Shown one piece after another: positions 46,970 through 58,818 of a DNA stretch of 64,000 nucleotides (position 1 is the first letter of the stretch; each line of letters opens with the position of its first letter). The stretch comes from Trissonchulus latispiculum. Its lineage: Eukaryota; Nematoda; Enoplea; Enoplida; Ironidae. The stretch covers positions 62,001 to 126,000 of the forward strand of contig JASAND010032067.1 in the NCBI GenBank assembly GCA_030248195.1, in the 5' to 3' direction. Under the pieces are notes generated by a model, which saw nothing but the letters and a program-made list of their open reading frames with translations, did no database searches and had not been told where the DNA came from. The translations under genes and the position numbers were made by a program.

Positions 46970-48334
46970 CTCCTAACTAGTGTTGTCATCCGGGCCTGTT
47001 TCGGGCTCGGGCCCGGAGCCGGGCCCGGGCCGGGCCTGGCCCGAGCCCGGCCCGGATAAAAGTTTGATCGGAGCGGCCCGGCCCGGGCCCGGCCCGGTTT
47101 TTTTTCGGTCCCGGCCCGAAACATGCCCGGATTTTTTCCCGTTTCCGGGCTAAAGGAAAAATTGATATAAATGGACACAAAAACACCAAATTTTTCGGAG
47201 AATCCTTGAAACAAGAAGCTTTTTCACTTCAATTGAACTGAAAAGTAGACGTTAGATAATAAATATCAAGTATTACTTAAAAACATCGTTCTTGGTTTGG
47301 TAGTTTTACTCCGTTAGAGCTCGATACCGTTCTCGAATTATACCTAAATCGGGTTCATTGAAATGCTTTCAATTATATGAGATTGGTGAGTGATGCATTG
47401 CTTTATTATGCCTATTCGTTTATTGAAAAGACGTTTATAAAAATTCAAAAGACAAACAAAGGAAGTTATATACAGTTCATAATAAAGTGTTATTTTAGAT
47501 TAACAGACATTGCAAAGTTAATGCCGATACATTATTGTATATTATTTTTACATTTATTTCTGATTACTTATGTTTATTATCTGCTGAAAACTACATTAAA
47601 AATCGTTTTTACTAATTTTGACCATTCGGGCCTGTTTCGGGCCCGAAATCCGGGCCGGGCCGCGTATTTATAAAATGTACACTTGATTCGCGCAGCAAGA
47701 AAGTGTACAGCGATATCGCGCACATTTTCAAAATGTACATGCGATTCGCGCAGCAGGAAAGTGTACAACGATTCCGCGCACCCTAAGAAAGTGTACACCG
47801 TTTTCGCGCAACACTATCAATGTACATATACATATACAAAGTTATTGACAAAATGTGTCTTCGAAATGTGTACTCCCACAGGACAAGGACAAGCCGCATA
47901 TACGTATAAAAAATCATACTTTTTCCAAACAGACAAATAAGCTTTCTGGTTCAGTACTTGACTAAAATACTCAGTTATTAGAGCTGGTTACAGTTTCATC
48001 TTATCCTTCCTGACTACTATTAAAAGTTAACTGACTTTTAATTGGATTTAATTAGAACGTAATTATAAATTAGTCTAATTCGATTTAATGAGATTTGGTG
48101 CAACCGTCCGATTGTCTACGTTTTAGTCCATAGTCCCAATTCCAAAGTATCTCCACAGAATACTGCGAGCGATGAACAGTAAAAATCGTATGGAAATAAG
48201 GATAATACTTTGATAATTTATTCCGCACTAAATATGCGTCATAGTGATGTCACGGTGACATTTTGGAAAAACCTTCCTACTAAAATTTTACTGCTATAAT
48301 ATTTCCGAGTGGGAGGAAAAGATTTTATCGTTGG

Positions 48335-49610
48335 GTTTTTATTCCGCCTAGAGGCGGAATTATTGCTTCGGAAAATAGATGGTATACGCTCTAGCTCAAA
48401 TCTCTAATTGGCACCTTTCTGCATGTTTATCACTGTATTTCAGCTTTTTTTTTAGCCGTGGGGGGCTGCATACTTGACTGTCAAAGCAATAGTGGAAATT
48501 AAAATTCTAAAGTTGTTGTTCTTGGGAAAAGAAGTAACTTTTCACGAAACATTAAATTTTAAAATAGAAAGGGGAACAAGAATAAATTTTTCTGTTTTCA
48601 CTACCCCCCCCCCTGGAAGAAATCGAAAAGACATATTGAACAGATGGGTTTGGAAAAATATGCAAATTAGATATGAGAGCACAAATGCTCAGTCGAACAG
48701 TCTTTTGTTGGTAACCGGTTGCTGGTGCACATTAATAAGTTCTTTAAGCTCATTCCGTCCGTTTTATCGCAGATGCCTTCCGGATTTGGGTTCTGAACTC
48801 TCTCATGCAGTTCCTGTGAGTAAAATCGGAGAAAACAGCTAAATGACCCCATTTTGCCAACTTGCATCTAACCTTGGTTGTTTTATAAAGAACGTCTTAG
48901 CAAATGACCCGAACCAGCAAATGTCTTGACTGCGCTTGTATGCTTAATTCTAGCTAACGTTGTTACTATAAAACCGATTTTTCAAAAGCAGCACCTAAAT
49001 GTTTTGAGATTATTACAGGGTTAATATTAGGAAGTACTGAGTTCTTGATCTCGGCATTGACAAGAGTACATAATAGATAAAAAGAGTGTGACAGCGGGCA
49101 AGCTCTCTGTTATCAGCTGCAGGTACATGCTCTGTTCCCTAAAGGCTGACCCCCCGACAAATACGTATGCTCACTTCAAACGAATTCCAAATCTTAGTTT
49201 TCTAAAGCTCAAAGCAGACACAATTATAGACGCACGCAGGCGTTGGTGTTTTCGACCTTTAGCACGTAAAGATAAGTCTAGTGATCGTACAGAAACGTGT
49301 ACTGGGTACTGATTTGTGGGGGTTACTAGATACTAGTTTGTGGGGGGGTCAGCCGTTAGAGCGCAGAGCATGTATCTGCAGCTGTACCTACAAAGAACCT
49401 GCCAGTTGTCACACTCTTATGTCTTATGTTCTCTTGGTATTAAGTACAAGCTTTTGATTGAACTGGTGCTGCTTTATACAAGAATTATATTTTTCAATTT
49501 CAATAACTAACACACCTCTACCATCAACTCTCGTCTTTCACTCCCTTATACAGATACACCACTGCTCAAATGCGGAATAATGCCCCTTTTAGGGGCCTGC
49601 TTGTTAATTG
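48335..49610. repeat. hairpin-capped dispersed repeat, copy 2 (interrupted)
   Basis: ATTCCGCCTAGAGGCGGAAT hairpin at about 48342, ATGCAAATTAG at 48660-48670, and GCCCCTTTTAGGGGC near 49583, in the same order as 9830-10635. The extra length is partly the MITE at 49083-49417. Confidence 0.5.
49083..49417. mobile_element. MITE with AGAGTGTGACA termini and GGCTGACCCCCC subterminal pair
   Basis: The inverted arms of about 80 nt share AGAGTGTGACA, AGCTGCAG-TACATGCTCTG and GGCTGACCCCCC in order. A related copy is at about 60680-60840 (GGGGTCAGCCGTTAG). No TSD was assigned. Confidence 0.7.
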
Positions 49611-50717
49611 TGTTTCACAAAAAATTTACAACTTTCCAACTTCCACCTTTTCAGAACATAATCTAACAGACGCGAACTTTAATCCTTGCCCGTTGTACCT
49701 AAAATTATTGTAGGATGAGGTTGAGCCGCTTGATGATCCCAACTTACCCCAACTTACCCAACTTAGAAGCCCCAAAATACGATTAATGTATTACTGCATT
49801 TGAGAGTACTGCGACACAATGTAATTACCGAGTCTTTGTTTAAATAATTTGGTAAAGATTGTCTGTATTTCGTCATTTTTCTGGTGCATGTTCTGTAACT
49901 TTTAAATTGTAAAAATCTGTAAAATTAGCGATGCATCTCTATTGAGTATCTAATGAGATTCAGTACCGTGGGTTCTGGGGTTCAAGTCCCTAGCTCCACC
50001 AATTACATTCAGGTGCCTCTCTGTAGTACTCTGAGTGTCTCTGTGGTATTCTAAAAGTGCCTCCGTCGGACTATAGGATTATCCTTATTTCGATACGATG
50101 TTTACTGTTCATCGCTCGCAGTATTCTGTGGAGATACTTTGTGATTGGGACAATGGATTAAAAAGTAGACAATCGGACGGTTGCACCAAGTCTCATTAAA
50201 TCCAATTAGACTAATTTATAATTACGTTTTAATTAAGGGCAATTAAAAGTCAGTTAACTTTTAATAGTAGTCAGGAAGGATAAGATGAAACTGTAACCAG
50301 CTCTAATAACTGAGTATTTTAGTCAAGTACTGAACCAGAAAGCTTATTTGTCCGTTTGTTTGGAAAAAGTATGATTTTTTATACGTATATGCGGCTTGTC
50401 CTTGTCCTGTGGGAGTACACATTTCGAAGACACATTTTGTCAATAACTTTGTATATGTATATGTACATTGATAGTGTTGCGCGAAAACGGTGTACACTTT
50501 CTTAGGGTGCGCGAAATCGTTGTACACTTTCTTGCTGCGCGAATCAAGTGTACATTTTATAAATACGCGGCCGGGCCTCGGGCCTGTTTCGGGCCCAAAA
50601 TCCTGGCCGGGCTCAGGCCGGGCCTTGCCCGTCCCGGGGCCCGGTCCGGATGTCTAGGAATATCCCGGCCCGGGCCCGGCTCGGATTTTTCGCTAACGTG
50701 ACAAAACTACTCCTAAC

Positions 50718-51640
50718 AGACCGTTTGTTTCCTACTATCCTGTCTTAGTCTTCTTAGTGCTCGCTATCCCACCGACTCCATTTCTGCAGCCACACTTTTC
50801 CCCCTTTTGCCTTTCGAGCGGGCTTTCAGTTTAGTTTTTCAGCCTACCTAGTTGCTATTGCCATGCGGGGGACAGCTGCATTCGGAAAGACGAATGTAGT
50901 TGCCTTGGGAGTGACCGAAATAACCGTACGGTAGCTTGCTCGGAGATCACGTTTTCTGTCAGTGATCTTCTCTCCGCCTCTTGACTGCGGTCTGCGGGGA
51001 GGACCACTTACGGGCCGCAGTGCGTGCCTAATAGTGGTGGGCCACTTGCAAAAAATACTGATCGATCGTTGTAGTAAATAAGTTTTAAGTAAAGCTCTAA
51101 ATCCGCTAATTACGTCAGTGGTCGTTGCTGCAGCCTACATTGTTTTTGCTTCCAGTCGCAGACATCAGAACGTTGATTGACTTTGACGTTTGGCTGATGG
51201 TCTGGTGTTTATTGGGTTGCTGCTTAACTCATGGCATAAGAAGATCAAATCATCACAATCAAACACGAATATTTTCAAAATGAAAAACTTGTTGATGGAC
51301 ATTGGAGCTATGAATTCAGTCAAAGTGGATACTCAGCTAAACACTACATATATTCGAATGTAGACCTCTTATTTTATTTACCAACAGCCCACAAAAAGTG
51401 ATAGCTCAGCTTTCAATTGTAGTCGTTCGCTTACTGTTTTTGCTGAGTTTTTTCTGTATTATTTTCAAAGGGCCTAGCTGTCTAGGCATTCGACTCTGTA
51501 AAAAACTTATGAAAGGCTGAAAAAATAACTGCAGTTGCTATGATAGGAAGAAAAGGAAGTTTTGTATAGCGAGGCGACACTGAGTGAATGTCTGTAAAAG
51601 AGATGAAACGGAATAACTGGGTTAGTTAGGGCACTGTATG
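50718..51640. other. unassigned intergenic stretch
   Basis: GC-balanced sequence to about 51040, then AT-rich. No domains, tRNA or terminal repeats are recognised. Confidence 0.3.
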
Positions 51641-51641
51641 G

Positions 51642-52655
51642 ACCGGGTCATCTGGTCACCGGGTCATAGGCTCTGACCCGGTCTGGAACCCGTCTTTCAG
51701 AAATTTTCAATTTTTTTGCAGGTTAACATATTTAGTTTTTCAAATTTTTGATTTCCAACACTTTATTCCACACGAGCTGCACAAACTTTATTTACCCAAC
51801 TTTCAAGAATGTTTCTGGCAATCAGTAGCCAGTAGCGTCACGTTCCTACTAGAGCTTTCAGTTTTGGTTAAGACTGTATAGCAATTATATATTGCCTTTA
51901 CTTCAGTTATAAAAGTTTAAATAATATCAGATGAATCCTCACGGAGTAGAACACTCATCCTCACCATGAAATCCTCACCATCCTCAGTGCTTCGTCCAAG
52001 TATACGGTCACGGCAATTAAAGCACTGATAAGTTGTTAATTATATCTTTATTTGTATATTTTGCTCTCAAAATTATATTTTTGTGCATTTTTTGTTGTAG
52101 AAGATTGAGGAACTGTAAAATATGGCCGGCCAGTTTGAGCAGCATTTTGTCGACAACTGCAACAAGGATAGGCAAAGCAGTCTTTTTGAGTGACCCTGTC
52201 TTGCTGTTTCTGACGCAGGAAACATTTTTTGCAAAAATTTCATAATTGATTGATAAAAATCTGAAATCAAAATTGATAAAAATTGATATGGTCAAAATTG
52301 ATAAAAACGATATATTTTAGTGAAATTAACAGAACGAGAAAGCTTTTCTCAGTAAGCTAAAGTTTATTTATGCCGGACACAGCAAGACCAGAGTTTTTCA
52401 GCTATGAGTTTTAATATCTAAATGCTGTTACTGTCATGTTTGTCAGAAGATATTTCTCTGACGTAATGTTTGAATCAAAATTTTTGCTGAAAAATCTGAA
52501 TATTTTCCGACAAACTGCTTTCATGATAGCGAAATAGTTTTGCGAATTTCAAGCCTAAGGCATCAAAAATGCGTTGAAGGAGTAAGCCGCCCCCGCTAGG
52601 TCCAGAGGTCTACCGGGTCACTGGGCCAGGAAATAGTGACCCGGCTTTATCTCTG
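51642..52655. mobile_element. hAT-like element with GACCCGGT arrays, copy 2
   Basis: The right end reads CAGAGATAAAGCCGGGTCAC on the reverse strand, matching the left end of the 26237 copy with two changes in 20. The left end (CACTGTATGGACCGGGTCAT) is more diverged. No convincing TSD. It stops 80 nt before the gene 5 ATG. Confidence 0.65.
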
Positions 52656-52734
52656 GTCAGCACGAAAGTCCCGAATCCCATTCACATGCTAACTTCTAAC
52701 TTTCTTTTTATAGTATTCTTAAACTGAATTATAA

Positions 52735-55286
52735 ATGTCTCGTTCATTCCGGGAAAAGTTTCCCGGTGATAATTTGGTGATCGAAGTGGAGGAAGTCGAA
52801 TTCCATTTTAGTACTGATATACTGTCCGCCTGCAGTCCCGTTTTTGCCGCAATGTTTCATGGTAAAATGGAGACCAAGGAGAAGACTAGTGGTCGATTGA
52901 AAATTGTAGATTTCTCCTCCCAAGAGATTGAGACCATCTTGTCCTTGCTAATGTCCGGATCCACGACTAAGGTTGCGGGTAAAAGACTTTGTTTGACTTA
53001 TCTTGTGTCTTTGATGTTTAAGTTAAATGTTAGGTTTTTAGAGCTTAGGTGGCAGCCAATCTCTATTAGGTGGCTGTTTTGATTGGGAACGTGGTGAGAT
53101 ACTTTCTTCAATCGCTAAAGCTAGTGTTGTAGCACGGTGATCAGGAACATGAGAATTTAATAGAGAAGAAATCCACATGATTTTTGTGATTTTCAAGATG
53201 ATTTTCACACACGTTTCTCACGAAATTTCAGAAACTTTCTGCAAAAATTCCCAGGTACCAATTCCCAGGATCTGTGTTCCTGAAATTTCTCTGAAATTTG
53301 ACTCCTGTCTCGTTATTTCTGAAATCCGACACTTATTTAATATGTTCCTGTTTTTAACGACCGCGCCTGCTCGTGGAGTTAGACATCTGTTGCTTTAAAA
53401 TTAGAACTCCGTCCGTAATACTGTTTTATCTACCGTTCCTATTTCCGTTCCTTCCTATTTCTGTGATCGGAGCACCGTTAAGCAATGGAAAAAGATAAAC
53501 CCTGCAATGGCTTACTCTTCTTCTAATATATTAGTGCAGTTATATATGCTCTCTTGATAACACTATTCCGGTTTCATTCTTATTTATATATTTTTGGAAT
53601 TTTTGTTCTGGTTAGCTACGGAATGGAATGGGATGGAGTTGTTAATATTCTTTATTTTTTGTATATACAGTAAATGGTTTGGCAGCTTAATTTAGTGTAC
53701 ATTGTTTGGCGATTAAATTTAACGTTAGTGTTGTATGTTAACCCTCCGGTATTTCTGTTCGGCCAAGCCAGACCCAGCGAGGTAGTGCAAGCCGACTTTC
53801 AGGCCGGATAGAAATAGGCCGACCGGGCGACCGCCGGCCTGTCCCTTCACGTTTTGCACTAGGTATATTTTTGTTGCAATGTATTACACTAAATATATTA
53901 CACGTCTATATGATATGTATACTTACGTACTTTATGTTGTTACGTATTATGCATTGCAGTTCCTATTACGTATTGGCAGGGGTTTTTTGGTCGCCGAACT
54001 TTAGGCCAAATGGCCTCAACGACCCAAATTGTTTAGGCCATCACCCAAAAAATTTAGACCATTCAAATTTTGTTAATTTTTCGGTTGCGCGCTCTTGTAC
54101 GCATTGTTAAAATTACAGTTATCATATATTCATGCGTAATATATTCAAAAATCGTGATAAGATTTAAATGAACATGACAACACCATTGTCACTGCTTAAC
54201 ATATGTACTAGAAAAACTACCTTTTTACCTTATTAATGAATTTTAATGAAAATTAAAACAGGTAATGGAGAACCAAAGAAAGAACAAATTTAGACTAATA
54301 GAAATAAAATGAAACTACTAAAATAGCATTTCTTAGATGAAATACTTATAGTAGTATAAACGGATAGTATAAACGGAATTATAACCTGAATGTGCATTCA
54401 TAAGTGCAAATAGAGAATATAACCAGCCGGCGGCTGGCGCAGCCCAGAAATACAAGTGAAATGTATAAATTCTCGCCGAAGGCCAAAAAAGTTTTTTGAA
54501 AATTCCCAAATTAATTAATTAATAAAATTTAACTGGGTTTTTGTTGAAAAATTTAGGCCAATGGCCTCAGCGGCCAAAATTCTTTAGGCCATCGACTCCT
54601 AAATTTATTCCATGGCTTAATCTATGGCCTAAAAAAACGTTGCGTATTGGCCTTTGGCCGATTTGGCAACACTATTTTGCCGGCCGGTCAACAACACTAT
54701 TTAGTGTCATCTGATTTCCTGATTTTAACATTGATTGCGGTACGTGCGTTTGGTTATTCTTGCTTTCTGGTTTTCAGGTGATTCGGTTTGGTGTTGCCTG
54801 TTTTTTGCCGACAAATATGACATCGATTTGTTGCGAAAAAAGGTGATAAAATTTCTGGACTCTACCTGGGCCAGATCCAGCCACCATGTTTGGGAAACTG
54901 TCCTAATTGCGGTAAAGTACGGTTGGACTGATCTGGCCAGAAAGGCACTGTTGTGGCTCTGCGCGTTGCCATTCAACGACTACCTCCAACAGGTTCAGAA
55001 AGCTCACAGCAGTAATCTTCATGAATCGCTGGGAATACTGTCTACTCAGTACAGTAACATTTTAATCACCCTGCCGTTGATTAGCCGTCGGCTTACCAAA
55101 GGACCGATTGACTACTATTTTGGTGAAAATAGAACGATTTGTTCAGCGTCCACTTGTGCTTTTTGCCGCTATTCAACCACGTACATACTGCAGTCTTGCG
55201 GCATCGAGTGCAGTATCTGTGGTTTGGTTGTCTGCCAGAGCAAAGCTGACTGCCTGGCAAAATTTGCATTCCATGTTTGTTCCTAA
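52735..55286 (+). CDS. BTB/POZ - BACK-like - Cys-rich protein, array gene 5
   Basis: Exons 52735-52978 and 54778-55286 are joined by a phase-1 intron of 1799 nt (donor GGGTAAAAG, acceptor TTTTCAG), the longest in the array, giving 250 aa. Exon 1: NLVIEVEEVEFHF, LSACSPVF, MFHGKMET and GRLKIVDFS. Exon 2: GDSVWCCLFFADKYDIDLL, then WETVLIAVKYGWTDL and LPLIS, then a tail with CAFC, CSICG, a C-x5-C pair and FAFHVC, ending right after CS. The conserved Leu-Arg-Phe of the BTB helix is Leu-Phe-Phe here. The ATG follows a TTTTTATAG acceptor-like site by 21 nt. Two nested hAT-like elements occupy the 3' half of the intron and end about 80 nt before exon 2. No disabling change. Confidence 0.88.
53468..53570. 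repeat. repeat corresponding to the uninterrupted YR insertion site
   Basis: GGAGCACCGTTAAGCAATGG through TTAGTGCAGTTATATATGCT and CTCTTGATA aligns with 35030-35109 joined to 39553-39570. It is a diverged copy of the sequence into which the YR element inserted. Confidence 0.65.
53726..54699. mobile_element. hAT-like element with GGCCGG patches, in intron of gene 5
   Basis: TAGTGTTGTATGTTAACCCT at the left and TAGTGTTGTTGACCGGCCGG (reverse strand) at the right. The flanks TTTAACGT and TTTAGTGT agree at 6 of 8 positions, a decayed TSD. It contains the nested element 53977-54642. Confidence 0.7.
53977..54642. mobile_element. nested hAT-like MITE with GGCC patches, 8-bp TSD
   Basis: The ends CAGGGGTTTTTTGG and CAACGTTTTTTTAGG (reverse strand) are flanked by the perfect 8-bp repeat CGTATTGG (53969-53976, 54643-54650). 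AGGCCAAATGGCCTCA-type motifs lie inside both ends. AT-rich core. Confidence 0.85.
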
Positions 55287-55522
55287 ACCCGTGCTGTGAC
55301 AGTCATGAAATACTGTGATTGCTTATCTTGTTGATCTCTTGCTCAGCCGGAAGGCTGTTTTCGTTTTATATGTGCATTTGCGTAATTCCTTCAGCATTTG
55401 GGTTTGTTTCCTGCTTTTTGTTGTTAGAAGTTTGTCAACTATTCTTTATTTCTAAAGTTCTAGATGATTGACTTTTCTTGCCACGGGAGCACGGGAGCTG
55501 TTAAATGTCTCTTTTCGCTTAG

Positions 55523-55715
55523 GGTCTTTTCGCGAATGGGTAGAGTAGAGTTAAAATTAACTCTACTCCTTTCGCGAATAAGTACAGTTAATTTTAACTC
55601 TGCAGAATTGAACTCTGTCCGGCAGAGTTAGAGAGAGTTAAATATTACAGAGTTAACATTAACTCTATTCATTCGCGAAAAGAGTTTAGTAGAGTTAATT
55701 TTAACTCTACAGACA
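55523..55715. mobile_element. short foldback of AGAGTTAAAATTAACTCT units
   Basis: Four to five palindromic AGAGTTAA-TTAACTCT units are interleaved with TTTCGCGAAT motifs. 7897-7990 carries a related GGGTCTTTTC...AGAGTTAAGAGC arrangement. Non-coding. Confidence 0.6.
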
Positions 55716-56602
55716 AGGCATACGTGAAATACTGCTATACGACATTGTACATAATGAACTAACGTTACTATTGTTTGAATACTTGAGCATCCAGAACTTC
55801 CAAATCTGTACAGTGTGTATGTCGTAGTAATTTTTGTATTCCATCTACTGTATTACTGGCCGATTTCTGTAAATACGGTATTTACTAGTAAAAAATTGCA
55901 TTTTCTTTAAACTTCCTATCTTTACATGTAAATACCATTTTTACTGAAACTCGTCCAGTAAATACGGTATTTTCCAGTAAATTCTGTATTTTGTCTTAAA
56001 CGACTTTGTGTTTGTGTGGGTAGGGGTTCAAAGGACATGCCGAGCCGACTTCATATTTAAAGCGAAAAAATAGGTCATACATTATCACAATATGTCCAAA
56101 GGGGATGGATGAAGATAAACTCCAGGCGTTAAAAATAATATTTGTTTACAAATTTAAGAAATTGTCTTAATTTTAACACAGTTTTTATAATCAAAACGTT
56201 AATGTCTTTTAAATTTACAATTTAATTGACAGTTTGAGTTTTGACGACTTAACGGGGGGGTTACTTTGGTCAAAAGTCGATAGTCACTGATTTCGCTCAT
56301 TTTCACACCTAATATGCCCCATATATTCTTTAAAACAAGACAAAATATTAGTATTCGAAATCAAACTGTGACAGAGTTATTCAGGTTCAAAAGCTTGAAA
56401 ACTTGAAAATTCAGGTGATGAGCCCTGGAGAGTCACGTGGAAACCTATAGCGCTATCGAGAACGGAGTTGACCGATACACCAAATTAAAGCCTTTACTAA
56501 GGCAATAATTTAGTGAAAAAGTGGCTAAAGGCTAGCTATCCACAATGCATGCTTGAGTGATGCACTGACCTAACTTCGGAGGACTGCACAGTATAACTTA
56601 AC
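55716..56602. other. unassigned, with a small inverted repeat near 55850-55995
   Basis: TAAATACGGTATTT motifs appear at 55873 and 55953 and form an inverted pair, perhaps a MITE fragment. The rest is AT-rich with no gene. Confidence 0.35.
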
Positions 56603-57711
56603 TAGTGATGTGCGCTGAGAACTTTGCCCGCTCCGGAGCTCCGGCCGGAGCGGGCTGTCGGAGCACCGGAGCTGCGCGGAGCTCCAACTGTTAATTGAGG
56701 CAAAATGGTAAAGGATTCGAGCTAAAAATAAGTTGTTTATTCAATAAAAATCATGCCTACTCGCTACCTTTATCGCTTAACTGCTTATTTTTAGATGCTG
56801 AGTTTTTCTTTGCTTCATACGAATACACATTTTGTGAGCTGTATCTTTGATCTGAAATAAGTTCAGACTTTGAAAATATTTCACAGAATTTTTGGGTTTA
56901 TTGATTGTGCGCGTTGCGTACTGCTGCATTTACATGTTAGTTAGTTGCCCGTGTTAGTTTACACTGCTGTTTATTTTAATGTTTAACTTTTCAAGATTTA
57001 GTAAATTTAAATATTATATTCCACATAAAATTATCTATATTTCTTGCAGGAATTTCATCAAATGTGCTCCAAACCAAGTTTATCAAATCCATGCATAAAA
57101 TATTGCAAATTTAACAGAAGTGGACCAGATTTAATTTACCCATTATTTAATTTATATATAATACAGATGTATGCATATATAATCGAAATATATACGTAAA
57201 TCTAAACTAACAGAATTTCGACCTGTATTACGAAAAGATGGGTTTGATGAAAGCAAAGAAAACAGCTGCAGATGTTGAAAGTTTATATGGAATAAAGTTA
57301 ACGGGAAATGTAATATACATATATAATGGAATATTATATATATATATATATATATATACGTAATTTAAAACGTTTTAAATTTTAAATATATATAGAGTGT
57401 ATTTTATGTTTTCTTTTATTTAGCAACTGGACAAGTTTAAATTCCTGAAAAAAGAACCGTTATAAGAAGTATAACCGTCATGGGAAGTAGAAGAATGCAG
57501 TCTTGAGAAAATAGAAAATTCTTTAAAAACATGAGTGCGACAACTATAAAATTCATACAGTCTTACGTATTGTACGGAGAAATCATCGAGTTCGCGGAAA
57601 GAAATCACACCCTCAAATTTTAGTTAGCAGCTTCAAAGCTTGAAAATGGGTGTTCCGGGTACCCGGAGCTCCGGAGCTCCGGAGCAGAAGCCCGCTCCGG
57701 AGCACAGAAAA
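56603..57711. mobile_element. hAT-like element with GGAGCTCC arrays
   Basis: TAGTGATGTGCGCTGAGAAC leads into CCGCTCCGGAGCTCCGG clusters (56628-56690). A matching cluster closes the element at 57650-57705. The right terminus and TSD could not be read. AT-rich non-coding centre. Confidence 0.55.
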
Positions 57712-58344
57712 TATTGCCTGCGGGCTTTCTGTATTCTTTTTAAACCGCTGCTCAGTAACTTTCAACAGTTCAGTTTGCCTGACATCCCACCGATCTATCT
57801 CTCTTTCTCAGCCGTGCACCAAACAATTCAAATACGCACTATTTCATTTTAAACTTGGCCATGTCTAAATCTGAGCAGCGGTTCACCAGTCCCCATCGGG
57901 GATTCATTGCCAGTGTTTATTAAGTGTCTGACCTCCAACGGAGGACCTTATAGTATCTCACTGTATTACCATTAACTGTATTATCCGGTCCTTATCAAGG
58001 ACCCATGCCATATTATATTAAAACACTAACGAAAGGGAATTAGCAGCACTTTGCCCTGTGATCGTGGCCAATCTGTCCCTACAACCAGAGTCGTAAAGCC
58101 GTTGCCCCGTTACACTTATGTGGCGGAGACATGGATTTATTAATTTGCTACGTTTGGTGATTTTTTACAACCTAATCAGTGATAAATTATCAAAAGAATG
58201 TGAAAATCATGAAAAGTGGCCAGAGAAAAATATGCTGGTTTTTGTGGCAAGTTTTTGTGCTTTACTATAGATGATAGAAACGTGCGAATACTTTCTAAGC
58301 AGTGTTTTTATGAGTTGAGTGCAGCTATACACTCGTTATTTTTA
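57712..58344. other. unassigned intergenic stretch
   Basis: No gene, RNA or bounded repeat is recognised. Confidence 0.3.
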
Positions 58345-58690
58345 TTCCTGCTTTATTCCTGCTGGAGCAGGAATGTATAAAATGGAAACTTACATGTTTA
58401 GTGCAGTGTATCATTTCTCCATTCAGAAGCCCTATCTTCGACACAGGGCTTGATTTTAGATCAGATTTTCTTGCATTCGGATAATGCAAATTAGGTTTTA
58501 GAACCTGTTTAAGTTGAAGAACTGAGAGCCTTCCCGCAGTCTTCGGCTGTCAGCAGTCTAAGCGATGCATATTTTTGAGCACCAGTGTACTTTGGGAAAG
58601 AGCTTCCAACAAAAACAATTTCGCAATTGAATAAAGGAAGGTCTACAAAAGAATACTGCCCCTTTTGGGGCTTGCTTGTTGTAACTTTTG
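58345..58690. repeat. hairpin-capped dispersed repeat, copy 3 (short)
   Basis: ATTCCTGCTGGAGCAGGAAT hairpin, ATGCAAATTAG (58484-58494) and GCCCCTTTTGGGGC followed by TTGCTTGTT, in the order seen in copies 1 and 2 but only about 345 nt long. Confidence 0.5.
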
Positions 58691-58818
58691 CTACTCATTC
58701 AGGACAAGCAAAAGAGTACTGTAGGTCCTGCTTTTCATGGTGTAAAAACGGACTGATTTTCCAAAAGTTTGACTTTAAAAATTCGCCAACAATTACTCAA
58801 CAGAATTTCACCAAACTA

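Larger units (their letters stand above)
47662..50568. mobile_element. long-TIR (Mutator-like?) element nested in the hAT element
   Basis: Arms of about 500-545 nt (47662-48207 and 50076-50568) are inverted copies. They start GCGTATTTATAAAATGTACA and carry GTGTACA / GATTCGCGCAGCA units. GGCCGGGCC flanks both sides (47653-47661, 50569-50577), a candidate 9-bp TSD, although the target is itself a GGCC-rich array. Long TIRs with a 9-bp TSD suggest a Mutator-like element, but no transposase remains. The core is a mosaic that includes 48335-48870 and 49083-49417. Confidence 0.75.
46978..50709. mobile_element. hAT-like element with GGGCCC arrays, 8-bp TSD, carrying a nested long-TIR element
   Basis: The ends TAGTGTTGTCA and TAGTTTTGTCA (reverse strand) are flanked by the perfect direct repeat CTCCTAAC (46970-46977, 50710-50717). 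Dense GGGCCCGG-type clusters lie inside each end (46990-47150, 50570-50690). The element proper is split by the nested insertion at 47662-50568, leaving about 0.8 kb of its own sequence, with no transposase. Confidence 0.9.

Noticed and set aside
49945..50010. tRNA-like 3' half (GGTTCAAGTCCCTAGCTCCACC)
   Set aside because: B-box-like and acceptor-like ends are present, but no matching 5' half or cloverleaf can be drawn; left as a possible SINE scrap.
51642..52655. 8-bp TSD (GTTAGGGC / GTCAGCAC)
   Set aside because: Only 5 of 8 positions match and the left terminus is uncertain.
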